From the NCBI GenBank assembly GCA_024231025.1, contig JAAEQW010000332.1, positions 1 to 34,438 of the forward strand: 34,438 bases of DNA, in the 5' to 3' direction. Each line of letters starts with the position of its first letter. Position 1 is the first letter of the stretch. Positions 24,571 through 31,757 of this stretch are shown piece after piece. The notes beneath the pieces are model-generated. The model was not told the origin of the DNA and did no database searches. It was given only the letters and a program-made list of their open reading frames with translations. The position numbers and the translations under genes were made by a program. The stretch comes from Candidatus Omnitrophota bacterium (GTDB taxonomy: Bacteria > Omnitrophota > Gorgyraeia > Duberdicusellales > 4484-171).

Positions 24571-26646
24571 CTATTCTATCTCGGGTAATTCAATATAAAA
24601 TATTGACCCCTTCCCTTCTCCATCGCTTTCAAACCAAATCCGCCCTTTATGATTTTCAATAATCTTTCTCGAACGAGAAAGCCCCATTCCAGTTCCTTCG
24701 GTTGAAGCTTTTGTCGTTACAAAATCCGTAAAGATATCATCATCCAAGCCTTTAGATATACCATATCCATTATCTTCAACGGAAATGATAAATTTCTTAT
24801 CACTTTTCCTATATAAAGCAACAGACACTTTCCCTTTCTCTACTTGTTCCTTGTTGTATTTAATGGCATGAATTGCATTTGATGCCAAATTAACTAAAAC
24901 TTCTTCTAAATGAATTTTATTTCCGTTCAATTTAATGCCTTCTTTTATATTTGTTTTTAGTATAATTTGCTCGTGTTTTAACTGCGGTTTCATTATCGTC
25001 AGAAAACCGTTTACTACATCTTCACCCTTTAGTTTTACATATTCTCCTTTAGTTTGCCCGGAAAATTCTTTTACCGCAGTTATCAGATTAGATACCCGCA
25101 ACAAACCTTCGTCTATCTGCCCAAGCCCCTCTTCCTGCGCTTTCTCGAAATCCTCATGTGGTATCTGTTTGTTTTTGACATCGTCTAGTATCATTTTTAA
25201 CTTTGTCACCGTGCACCTACACCCAAACACTGGGTTATGTATTTCATGTGCCATCGCAGATGAAAAATGATCCATCGCCTTTTGGCGTCGAATTTGCTCC
25301 TCTCTCGCCATCCTCGTCTTCTCACCTTCCCAAAACAAGGAATTCTCAACTGCGAGGCTTGCATGGTTTGATAAAATATCAAATACACTGATATCATCGG
25401 AATTATACATTACTTTATCTTTTTTCGGACCCATAACCAAAAAAGCATAAAGTCTGTTTTCCACGAAAAAAGGAATCGCGATCGTTTCATGAGGAACACT
25501 AGCCCCACCCATTCCTTTTACAGTCTCTACAAACACAACTGTTTTAATCTTATTTAAAACTTCCACCAAAGTAGACAATTTAGAAATAGAAACTCCTAAA
25601 CCGCTTCTCCCTATACCATCTTTACGCAAATTGTACGCTTGCTCCCTTTTTGAAAAAACATATATCCCAATAAAATCTGGCTTAACAACTTGATTCATCC
25701 GGTCGTTTAAGGTATTGAGAAGCTTCCCTGACTCCTTAATAGACGCCATCTCTCTAGCAAGCCCCTTGATCGCCGTTTGATACAAAAGTTGCTGTTTAAA
25801 AATAACTCCTTCTGCTTTTTTTCTTAACTGTGTGTATATGATTGGTCCTAACGTTGCTAAAAACAGCATAAATAAAGTGGGTAGCACCCACCCTTTTGCG
25901 TAATTTCCTATCAAGAACGGAATTCCCAAGACCAAAGAATACACTACAGCAAAAATACCCGCACGAGTAACTGCAATTTTTATGTCCATCAAGCGATATT
26001 TTATGATAGCGTAGCCGATTACAAAAAGACACACCACCACAAAAATATACCCAACTGGATAGACATCTATCCCATAATCGGCTAAATAATCTAAAGCTCC
26101 CCCATAAGAAATCAAAAGAGCAACCAGCATGTATTTTATTTTTTCTCTGTTACTACCTTGTTTTTTCCGACAAGCAGAGTATAAAATAAACAAATTAATA
26201 AAAAATAATAGCGAATAGGAAAACGTATAAAAAGGGTGAAACTGCGTTGCCTTAAACCAATACCCCCATGAATATTGGTAAACACCTTTTAAAAAAACGC
26301 CTAACCAAGTCAGCGGAATAAATAAAAACAAAGCAACAAAATAGCAACCCGCTATATATTTTCTATATTTTTCAATATTTAGAAAATTTACGACAAAATG
26401 GAACATAGTTACGGGGATAAAAGTAACTCCCATATATGAAATTTTAGTCCACAGAAACGCTGTTTCAGAATTCCCAGATAGAAGAACCAAAGCAGTACTT
26501 CCCTGCCACACCGCTGCGCTCAAAGTTAGACAAGAAAACAGAAAGGTAACTTTGGATTTATTCGCAAAATACGCATAGTACCCTAAGCAAACCAAAAACA
26601 ATGTGCACGCGATATTGGGTATAGCGTTCCCGTTAAACAGAAACAT
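24571..26646 (-). CDS. 7TM-GAF sensor histidine kinase
   Basis: The 691-residue kinase has an N-terminal seven-helix membrane sensor (1-230, ending in the family motif YAIIKYRLMDI) plus two further helices to about 275, a GAF domain (about 285-440), the phosphoacceptor helix SSAMAHEIHNPVFGCR (His about residue 467) and an ATPase domain with NLASNAIHAI (N box), VEDNGYGIS (G1) and GTGMGLSRSRKII (G2). All catalytic boxes are intact. Membrane kinases with many N-terminal helices sense fatty-acid-type signals in the Phc and Lqs quorum-sensing systems; here the adjacent PhcB-like and acyl-reductase genes suggest a similar ligand, which is inference. Its start overlaps the reductase stop by 14 bases. 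A 170-bp broken copy of its GAF region lies at 27937-28105. Confidence 0.93.
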   Translation of the reverse strand: MFLFNGNAIPNIACTLFLVCLGYYAYFANKSKVTFLFSCLTLSAAVWQGSTALVLLSGNSETAFLWTKISYMGVTFIPVTMFHFVVNFLNIEKYRKYIAGCYFVALFLFIPLTWLGVFLKGVYQYSWGYWFKATQFHPFYTFSYSLLFFINLFILYSACRKKQGSNREKIKYMLVALLISYGGALDYLADYGIDVYPVGYIFVVVCLFVIGYAIIKYRLMDIKIAVTRAGIFAVVYSLVLGIPFLIGNYAKGWVLPTLFMLFLATLGPIIYTQLRKKAEGVIFKQQLLYQTAIKGLAREMASIKESGKLLNTLNDRMNQVVKPDFIGIYVFSKREQAYNLRKDGIGRSGLGVSISKLSTLVEVLNKIKTVVFVETVKGMGGASVPHETIAIPFFVENRLYAFLVMGPKKDKVMYNSDDISVFDILSNHASLAVENSLFWEGEKTRMAREEQIRRQKAMDHFSSAMAHEIHNPVFGCRCTVTKLKMILDDVKNKQIPHEDFEKAQEEGLGQIDEGLLRVSNLITAVKEFSGQTKGEYVKLKGEDVVNGFLTIMKPQLKHEQIILKTNIKEGIKLNGNKIHLEEVLVNLASNAIHAIKYNKEQVEKGKVSVALYRKSDKKFIISVEDNGYGISKGLDDDIFTDFVTTKASTEGTGMGLSRSRKIIENHKGRIWFESDGEGKGSIFYIELPEIE

Positions 26647-27898
26647 CAGTTTCTCCCTCTTCTCGTACTACCCTGTTCCTTCTATGAATAAATTCTCGTA
26701 TTTTTTCATTCTCAATAAGTTTGTCACCGGACTTAAAATCTCCCACTTCTATACCATTATCCCGATAAAACCCAAGCATATTCCTAAAATTTGAAAGATC
26801 TACATCACCTAAGCTTGGTTTCAACGTTTTTCCCTTATCTATAGATAATGCATATGTTTCCGCCAAGCACCCAAAAACGTTCTGCCCCACGCCGAACCCA
26901 TAATCATAGTTTGTCTTAGCCCCTATAATTTTCATTATTCCACCTTCTAAGACCAACTTTTTGTCTAAATCCATTTTCCGAGAAATAGCTTCAGGTCTTG
27001 AGTCATCAATCATTATAAAATAATCAGGCAGCTCATCAGACTTAACAACTATACGAGCGTTAGAAGTAACGCAAATAGCTAAATGATATTTGTCCAACAA
27101 TGAATATGCAGACTCTCCCCCCTTACGAAGAAAAGAGACTATTTTGGTACCTCCCCTGCTTTGTGAATTTTGTAACTCGTCGTAAATCTTCCTAAGATTA
27201 ACTTCATTTATATCCACCACCGCAAGCTCTGCTACTTTACCATTTAATATACGAGCAATATTAGTCCCCATTTTTCCAGCCCCAATCACAGCAATTTTAA
27301 ACTCATTAAGCTTAAGCCCGCTAATATTAGATATCTTATCAATCATCATATACATTGATATCGCTGTTCCTGTATGCCCATTAGTTATTATAACGTTATC
27401 ATCAGCGATTGCCTTTCGCAATGCCTCTCCCCTTCTTGTAACAATAGGCCACCATGCCCCAAGGCCAACCACGCATTGCCCTTCTGATATCCTGCGAGAA
27501 AATTTAACTGCACCTACCGCATGGGCTACGGAATTTTTCCTATCCCCCATAACTCGCTCCGGTAATATTATGCTCGACATGATAACTCCTCGCCCCCTAT
27601 TGCTTTCTATACTGCTAACCACAACTGGTGGCATTTTACTAACAATCTTCTGCATTCGTTCTTTTTTCAAAAATTTTCTTAGTATGCTTAAGAATGGTAG
27701 TCCTAAATACCAATCCTCTGATCTTCGAGGGTGTATAAAAAAGACATAATCAATCCTTTTATAAAAACCCTTTCTTACCCACTGCGGTACGCGCTTAAAA
27801 GGAAAATAGAAAAAAACACAGTCTCGTAAATAACCAAAAAACGAAACAACGGCTCCCTTGCTTTTTTTTGAATGATAAATAACCGAGTCTTTTTTCAC
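26633..27898 (-). CDS. Acyl-ACP reductase-like dehydrogenase
   Basis: The 421-residue protein resembles cyanobacterial long-chain acyl-ACP reductase. Visible matches are the Rossmann loop IAVIGAGKMGTNIA (residues 202-215), the preceding VIITNGHTGTA that corresponds to the TTGNTHTA region, and FGCLAETYAL, whose Cys344 aligns with the acyl-thioester Cys of the cyanobacterial enzyme (FACFAES). The N-terminal YVFFIHPRRSEDW is typical of related bacterial enzymes. It would reduce an acyl-ACP or acyl-CoA to an aldehyde with NAD(P)H at the membrane face. Lying between a PhcB-like methyltransferase and the kinase, it probably makes or modifies a fatty-acid-derived signal. The exact product is not predictable. 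Confidence 0.75.
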   Translation of the reverse strand: MKKDSVIYHSKKSKGAVVSFFGYLRDCVFFYFPFKRVPQWVRKGFYKRIDYVFFIHPRRSEDWYLGLPFLSILRKFLKKERMQKIVSKMPPVVVSSIESNRGRGVIMSSIILPERVMGDRKNSVAHAVGAVKFSRRISEGQCVVGLGAWWPIVTRRGEALRKAIADDNVIITNGHTGTAISMYMMIDKISNISGLKLNEFKIAVIGAGKMGTNIARILNGKVAELAVVDINEVNLRKIYDELQNSQSRGGTKIVSFLRKGGESAYSLLDKYHLAICVTSNARIVVKSDELPDYFIMIDDSRPEAISRKMDLDKKLVLEGGIMKIIGAKTNYDYGFGVGQNVFGCLAETYALSIDKGKTLKPSLGDVDLSNFRNMLGFYRDNGIEVGDFKSGDKLIENEKIREFIHRRNRVVREEGETDVSV

Positions 27899-27936
27899 CT
27901 TAAACCGCTCCTACTTCCCCCTGCTTTTTTCTTCGG

Positions 27937-28105
27937 TTGCTCCTCTCTCGCCATTCTCGTCTTCTCACCTTCCCAAAACAAAGAATTCTCAACTGCAAGG
28001 CTTGCATGGTTTGATAAAATCTCAAATACACTGATATCATCGGAATTATACATTACTTTATCTTTTTTCGGACCCATAACCAATTACAGTCTCTACAAAC
28101 ACAAC
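27937..28105 (-). pseudogene. Broken duplicate of the histidine kinase GAF region
   Basis: Bases 27937-28083 match 25294-25440 inside the kinase gene without gaps, with about four mismatches in 147. Directly after, 28084-28105 match 25518-25539 exactly, so this copy has lost 77 bases and is out of frame. The fragment still reads MGPKKDKVMYNSDDISVF and ends against the reductase gene. It shows that kinase DNA was duplicated around the reductase gene, perhaps when that gene was inserted or when two signalling units recombined. Confidence 0.88.
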
Positions 28106-28106
28106 C

Positions 28107-29159
28107 TTATTTCTTAATAGTTAAAAAAATGTTAGTTTTAGTTTCTGGATCAAAATTAATACTCACTTCCGATGCCCCTAAATCTCTCGCAATACCCTTC
28201 ATGCTCTCCTCGTCCCGATGAACAAGATACCACTCCCCTAACATTTCTAAATAAACTTGGCAAAAGTGCTCCTTGTAAATGTTCGCTCCAACAAATATTC
28301 CCCCAGGTTTTAGCAAATCAAAAATATACCTGACAAACCGTACCAAAGTTCTATCCGCTAAATAATCAAAGAACCCTGCACAATATATGAAATCTTGACC
28401 AACTAATTCAGGAGTAACTATTTTTTTGCGCACCATTTGTAGAACATTCTCCGTCATAAAAGAAATATCAATCCTCTGTTTGTTTTCCTCCTCTATGCCA
28501 GACACGTTGTTCTTGATCTGATCTATCGCACCTTGCTCCCCATCCACACATAGAAATTTTGCGTTTGCCGGTATCCCCCCTTCCTTTAAGACATCTAACA
28601 TCTCGATTGCTGGGCCACAAGCAAAGCTAGCAATTTTGCTTGTAGATTGTTCTTTCCTCTTTTCCAACACATCTAGTATTTTATTTTTAAGAATGTCTCT
28701 GCGTTGGATATGTGCCCTAGCAATGGGTATCGACAATGTATATTTGTCTAATAACTTGGCGTAGGCCGTTACCCCACTATATCCGTCCTCATAATAATAA
28801 TTCATCATTAAATAGTCTCCCGGATATCCTAAGGGTTTCGTATATATCCGGTGGTTCAATGGCATGGCTTCTTGCATAAAAAAATCTAAAAGCTCTTGCT
28901 GAATAAATTTCTGATGCTGAAGAAATTCTGTTTTTGTAAAATTTTTGGCAATTAGCCACAGCTTATAAAAAAACAAGTCGATGGTCTTATACGTATCTTT
29001 TTTAGCTTTTACAAACTCTATCTGCTGCGCTTTAGTCGAAGTTAAATTCTGCTTATCGAAAGTTAAGCAATCCTCCTCTAACTGAGACATGAAATCCCTG
29101 AACTCCTCCACAATTGAAATAAAGTCTTGATTGAGAATATCTGTCTCTAAGCCTTTCAT
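28107..29159 (-). CDS. PhcB-like SAM-dependent methyltransferase (fatty-acid methyl ester type)
   Basis: I start at ATG 29159, whose first base is shared with the stop of the zinc-ribbon gene (TGATG). The 350-residue protein has a helical N-terminal half with the signature KPLGYPGDYLMMNYYYEDGY, followed by a class I methyltransferase fold (KIASFACGPAIEMLDVL, FLCVDGEQGAI, FIYCAGFFDYL). This layout is that of the family of PhcB, which makes 3-hydroxypalmitic acid methyl ester, the quorum signal of Ralstonia. The reaction would be carboxyl methylation of a fatty acid with SAM. Its co-location with an acyl reductase, a 7TM kinase and receivers strengthens a signal-synthase role. The substrate is inferred. 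Confidence 0.75.
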   Translation of the reverse strand: MKGLETDILNQDFISIVEEFRDFMSQLEEDCLTFDKQNLTSTKAQQIEFVKAKKDTYKTIDLFFYKLWLIAKNFTKTEFLQHQKFIQQELLDFFMQEAMPLNHRIYTKPLGYPGDYLMMNYYYEDGYSGVTAYAKLLDKYTLSIPIARAHIQRRDILKNKILDVLEKRKEQSTSKIASFACGPAIEMLDVLKEGGIPANAKFLCVDGEQGAIDQIKNNVSGIEEENKQRIDISFMTENVLQMVRKKIVTPELVGQDFIYCAGFFDYLADRTLVRFVRYIFDLLKPGGIFVGANIYKEHFCQVYLEMLGEWYLVHRDEESMKGIARDLGASEVSINFDPETKTNIFLTIKK

Positions 29160-29308
29160 CACTTTCCTCTTTCTTTTGCTTTCGTCTTTGTCCTTGACTG
29201 CTCCCAGCGAGCAGATTTACATTTAGGACAAAGTCGCACATCCTTTTTCCTTGGCCACCATTTCCAACCACAACGTTTACACTCTAATTTAGGTATATCA
29301 ATTTCCAT
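29159..29308 (-). CDS. Small zinc-ribbon protein
   Basis: I use ATG 29308 (MEIDIPKLECKRCGWKWW), which has an AGGAAA site, rather than the longer ORF start that would run through the promoter at 29375-29403. The 49-residue protein has two CxxC pairs (CKRCGW and CPKCKSARW), a zinc ribbon, and a basic tail. It is the first gene of the signalling operon and its stop overlaps the methyltransferase start. Small zinc ribbons of this kind often bind nucleic acid; its role here is unknown. Confidence 0.72.
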   Translation of the reverse strand: MEIDIPKLECKRCGWKWWPRKKDVRLCPKCKSARWEQSRTKTKAKERGK

Positions 29309-29337
29309 ATTTTTATTTCCTTTCTTTCTACTCTTTC

Positions 29338-29363
29338 TACTTTCAAAGTAAACTTTGAAAGTA
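29338..29363. promoter_or_regulatory. Perfect 12+12 bp inverted repeat at the start of the signalling operon
   Basis: TACTTTCAAAGT (29338-29349) and ACTTTGAAAGTA (29352-29363) are exact reverse complements separated by AA. It begins 11 bases downstream of the -10 box of the operon promoter, where a repressor would block transcription. As RNA it would form a strong 5' hairpin, which may stabilise the message. Confidence 0.7.
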
Positions 29364-29374
29364 TCCTTAGTTAA

Positions 29375-29403
29375 AGAATAACCTACGTCTTCCAACATGT
29401 CAA
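29375..29403 (-). promoter_or_regulatory. Promoter of the signalling operon
   Basis: On the minus strand TTGACA (29403-29398) and TATTCT (29380-29375) are 17 bases apart. Transcription should start near 29368, just before the perfect inverted repeat, and run left through nine genes to 22292. Confidence 0.68.
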
Positions 29404-29466
29404 GAAAAAGAATCCTTTCGTTGTAATGCCCCAACTCTCCCTTATGCTTATTATCTCTGCGTTTAT

Positions 29467-29892
29467 AAAGCTATGACAAACTACTGTTCTTGTCATAGCT
29501 TGTCGCACCAAGGTATGACACATTTATCCCTTGGTTTTATTAGTGTTTTAAAAAAAAGCTGTGACAAAGGTATGTCAAAGAACAGTCCTTTTTTTAGCTG
29601 TCATAGCTTGTCATACCTTTTCACGACAGAAATAAACCAAATATTTAGGTTAAAAGGCTACTTAATTCCGCAAGGAACGACTCTATGCAAAAGCCCTGAC
29701 AAAGCTACGACAAAACTCACCCAAAATAAGCTGTTTGTCATATCTTAACAGCCGCACTGATAAAGCGAAAAACAAAGAAAAATAAAAAAATACTTGTCAT
29801 TGCAAAAAGCAAGCCGTATAATGAACTTATCCAAGACATGACAAAGGTATGTCAGGGAACAGTTCTTAAAAAAGATGTCATAGCTTGTCAAA
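29467..29892. repeat. Cluster of TGTCATAGCTTGTC / TGACAAAGGTATGTCA repeats; candidate partition or control site
   Basis: About nine related copies occur. The best are TGTCATAGCTTGTC at 29490-29504, 29599-29612 and 29876-29889, TGACAAAGGTATGTCA at 29562-29577 and 29839-29854, and TGACAAAGCTACGACA at 29697-29712. Two copies form a longer module in which TGACAAAGGTATGTCA is followed by GAACAGT and then TGTCATAGCTTGTCA (29562-29613 and 29839-29890). The last module lies in the leader of the HTH-coiled-coil-membrane gene. No other gene is visible between 29404 and 29912. Confidence 0.8.
29794..29822 (+). promoter_or_regulatory. Promoter of the membrane-anchored DNA-binding protein gene
   Basis: TTGTCA (29794-29799), itself inside a repeat half, and a perfect TATAAT (29817-29822) are 17 bases apart. 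Transcription would start near 29829, ten bases before the last repeat module, which suggests autoregulation. Confidence 0.75.
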
Positions 29893-29912
29893 CCAGCAAA
29901 AGGAGTGAGATT

Positions 29913-31019
29913 ATGGATACTACAACCAACGAAAAGGATATAATTGATATTACAACAGCAATATCGGACGAAGAGTTGGCACGTAATTTCATGGACATAA
30001 AGCAAGTCGCAAATTTCTTCGGAGTTAACGTGCGCACTGCATACCGATATCTGGAAAAAGCCGAAAAGCAATTTGGCATAAAACCAGCCGAAGAAACCAG
30101 GCCAACCCAAAACGGACAAAAGACAAAATATTACAAGATTAAAGATATACGAGAAATCGCAAGAGTGTTGAAGCGCGATGCAAACGCCAGTGTCATATCT
30201 GGTAAAACATCGGAATCATCCGAGATAATTCCTGCCGATAATTCCGTTCTTCTGGACTCCCTCAAAGGAATGGCAAAAATGGCGGAGAACGTCGAAAAGA
30301 ATTCACAAAGTTTAGCCAAGGTAGGGGAGAGCTTTTCTAGTCTTTCTACCGAAATTGCTCAAACTCGTGAAGACTCAAAATCGATGGCAAAAAAACTTAT
30401 CGAAGGGTTAGAAAACGTGAACGGTAGTTTAACGAGAAGTAACGATATGATGACTAATGTCTTTAGCAAAATAATGGATCAAGGAATTGATTTTAAAGAA
30501 AAGTATTTAGAAAGTAAAAACGTTCAGGCAGTAAATAATATGCGTGCCGAAGAACTGGCAAAAGAGGCTTCCGTCAAACAACAAGAAACCATCCAAATGC
30601 TTTTAAAGGAAACCACTGCCAAACAAGAAGAAATGATACAAAAATTTATTACCGGAAACGATTCTAAAAAGACAGTGTCCTTTGAAAATCTTATTCTTAC
30701 GGTAATAGTAATTTTTATTATTATGGGTGGAGGAGTTGCGTTTCTCGTCACCAAACTAAACGAACGGGCTGATAAAAAAATAGAGGAGCGAATCGCTCAG
30801 GAAAACCAGATACAGCAAAGTGAAAAAAGCCAGCTCATGAATGAACTTGATAATTTAAAATCCGAAGTTAATGATGTGCGAAACACTTCACCGTGGACGT
30901 ACACACCGGATATTGATAAAAAAGGAATAGAGGATAGCGCTGAGGCAGCAGTCGAAAGCAAAGAGGGAAAGGATACCTGGGGAGAGGATAATTCTTTTAC
31001 TAACAACGTTTCGAACTAA
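29913..31019 (+). CDS. HTH, coiled-coil, membrane-anchored protein; candidate plasmid partition protein
   Basis: I start at ATG 29913 (MDTTTNEKD), seven bases after AGGAG, giving 368 residues. Residues about 25-95 form a helix-turn-helix (MDIKQVANFFGVNVRTAYRYLEKA) with a conserved-looking wing (KTKYYKIKDIREIARVL). Residues about 120-255 are helical coiled coil. A single membrane span follows (LILTVIVIFIIMGGGVAFLV), then another coiled coil (ENQIQQSEKSQLMNELDNL) and an acidic tail. It is preceded by a dense repeat cluster and followed eight bases later by the replication gene. DNA-binding plus coiled coil without an ATPase recalls the single-protein Par of pSK1; the membrane anchor is an added feature. 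It could tether plasmid DNA to the membrane. Confidence 0.72.
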   Translation: MDTTTNEKDIIDITTAISDEELARNFMDIKQVANFFGVNVRTAYRYLEKAEKQFGIKPAEETRPTQNGQKTKYYKIKDIREIARVLKRDANASVISGKTSESSEIIPADNSVLLDSLKGMAKMAENVEKNSQSLAKVGESFSSLSTEIAQTREDSKSMAKKLIEGLENVNGSLTRSNDMMTNVFSKIMDQGIDFKEKYLESKNVQAVNNMRAEELAKEASVKQQETIQMLLKETTAKQEEMIQKFITGNDSKKTVSFENLILTVIVIFIIMGGGVAFLVTKLNERADKKIEERIAQENQIQQSEKSQLMNELDNLKSEVNDVRNTSPWTYTPDIDKKGIEDSAEAAVESKEGKDTWGEDNSFTNNVSN

Positions 31020-31026
31020 TAAATAA

Positions 31027-31665
31027 ATGCCTTACATACCAGACAGTGTTTTTAAAAGTGGCGTTTGGGGAAACCTAAAGGGGAGTGAAGCCAAAGTTTA
31101 TACAACCCTCTGTCAACACTACAACAAAAAAAAGCGCTCTGCTTTTCCTTCTATAGTAAGAATTTCTAAAATCTCAGGGTGCAGCGAACGAGCTGTTAAG
31201 TATGCTATCCGCTCCCTCTACGATAGAGGATTGATTATAATTAGAAAACGCGTAACTGAATACGGCGACAGCGACTCTAATGTATACTTGCTCCCTGATT
31301 TTCTTTTGTATGAGTATGAGACTCTCTCAAAATCACCCCAGAAGAACTTTAAGGAGCTAATGGAAATTATGAACATGATAATAGAGGGGGTGGGGGGTAG
31401 TGCAAAAAATGCACCACGTAGTGCAAAAATTACCTCTGCCGGTGCAAAAAAGAACACAGAGGTAGGGCAAAAATTGCACCCTAACTATATTATTAACTAT
31501 ATTAATATAATAAATAGTTTCAATAAAACTTCTCCCGAGAAGAAAAAAGAATCCCTTTATAATAGATTAGAAAAATTCGAAGAGAAACCAGAAATTGATC
31601 CAAAAGAATGGAAAAACATTGAAGAAAAGTTTCTTCATCCACTAAAGGAGAAATTAAAAAGATAA
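31027..31665 (+). CDS. HTH_36-type plasmid replication initiator
   Basis: The 212-residue protein has an N-terminal winged helix of the HTH_36 / replisome-organiser type (FKSGVWGNLKGSEAKVYTTL, AFPSIVRISKISGCSERAVK, YAIRSLYDRGLIIIRKRV). A linker with the motifs SAKNAP, SAKITS, GAKKNT and QKLHPN is encoded by DNA iterons, as in phage and plasmid initiators whose origin lies inside the gene. A basic C-terminal region follows. It is eight bases downstream of the membrane-anchored protein gene without a good ribosome site, so it is probably translated by coupling. It is the best candidate for the plasmid Rep protein. Confidence 0.72.
   Translation: MPYIPDSVFKSGVWGNLKGSEAKVYTTLCQHYNKKKRSAFPSIVRISKISGCSERAVKYAIRSLYDRGLIIIRKRVTEYGDSDSNVYLLPDFLLYEYETLSKSPQKNFKELMEIMNMIIEGVGGSAKNAPRSAKITSAGAKKNTEVGQKLHPNYIINYINIINSFNKTSPEKKKESLYNRLEKFEEKPEIDPKEWKNIEEKFLHPLKEKLKR
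31399..31504. other. Candidate replication origin inside the replication gene (iterons + AT-rich tract)
   Basis: Four copies of a GTGCAAAAA iteron occur in about 80 bases: the palindrome GTGCAAAAAATGCACC (31400-31415), GTGCAAAAAT (31421-31430), GGTGCAAAAA (31441-31450) and the palindrome GGGCAAAAATTGCACCC (31465-31481). An extremely AT-rich stretch follows at once, with the direct repeat TAACTATATTA at 31482-31492 and 31494-31504. Iterons plus an unwinding element within the initiator gene match origins such as that in the lambda O gene. Confidence 0.7.
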
Positions 31666-31757
31666 TAACGCACACACTTAAATGGTTTTCTATGAAAGTT
31701 TACACTATACGCATCTTTTTAGAAACTGTTGTTTAGTGGGAGGTAGGTGAAGTAGTT

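Noticed and set aside
29309-29434. N-terminal extension of the zinc-ribbon ORF
   Set aside because: It runs through the operon promoter and the perfect palindrome, and a good start with a ribosome site exists at 29308.
29473-29748. 91-residue plus-strand ORF in the repeat cluster
   Set aside because: Its sequence simply translates the TGTCA repeats, it has no ribosome site and it overlaps no operon structure.
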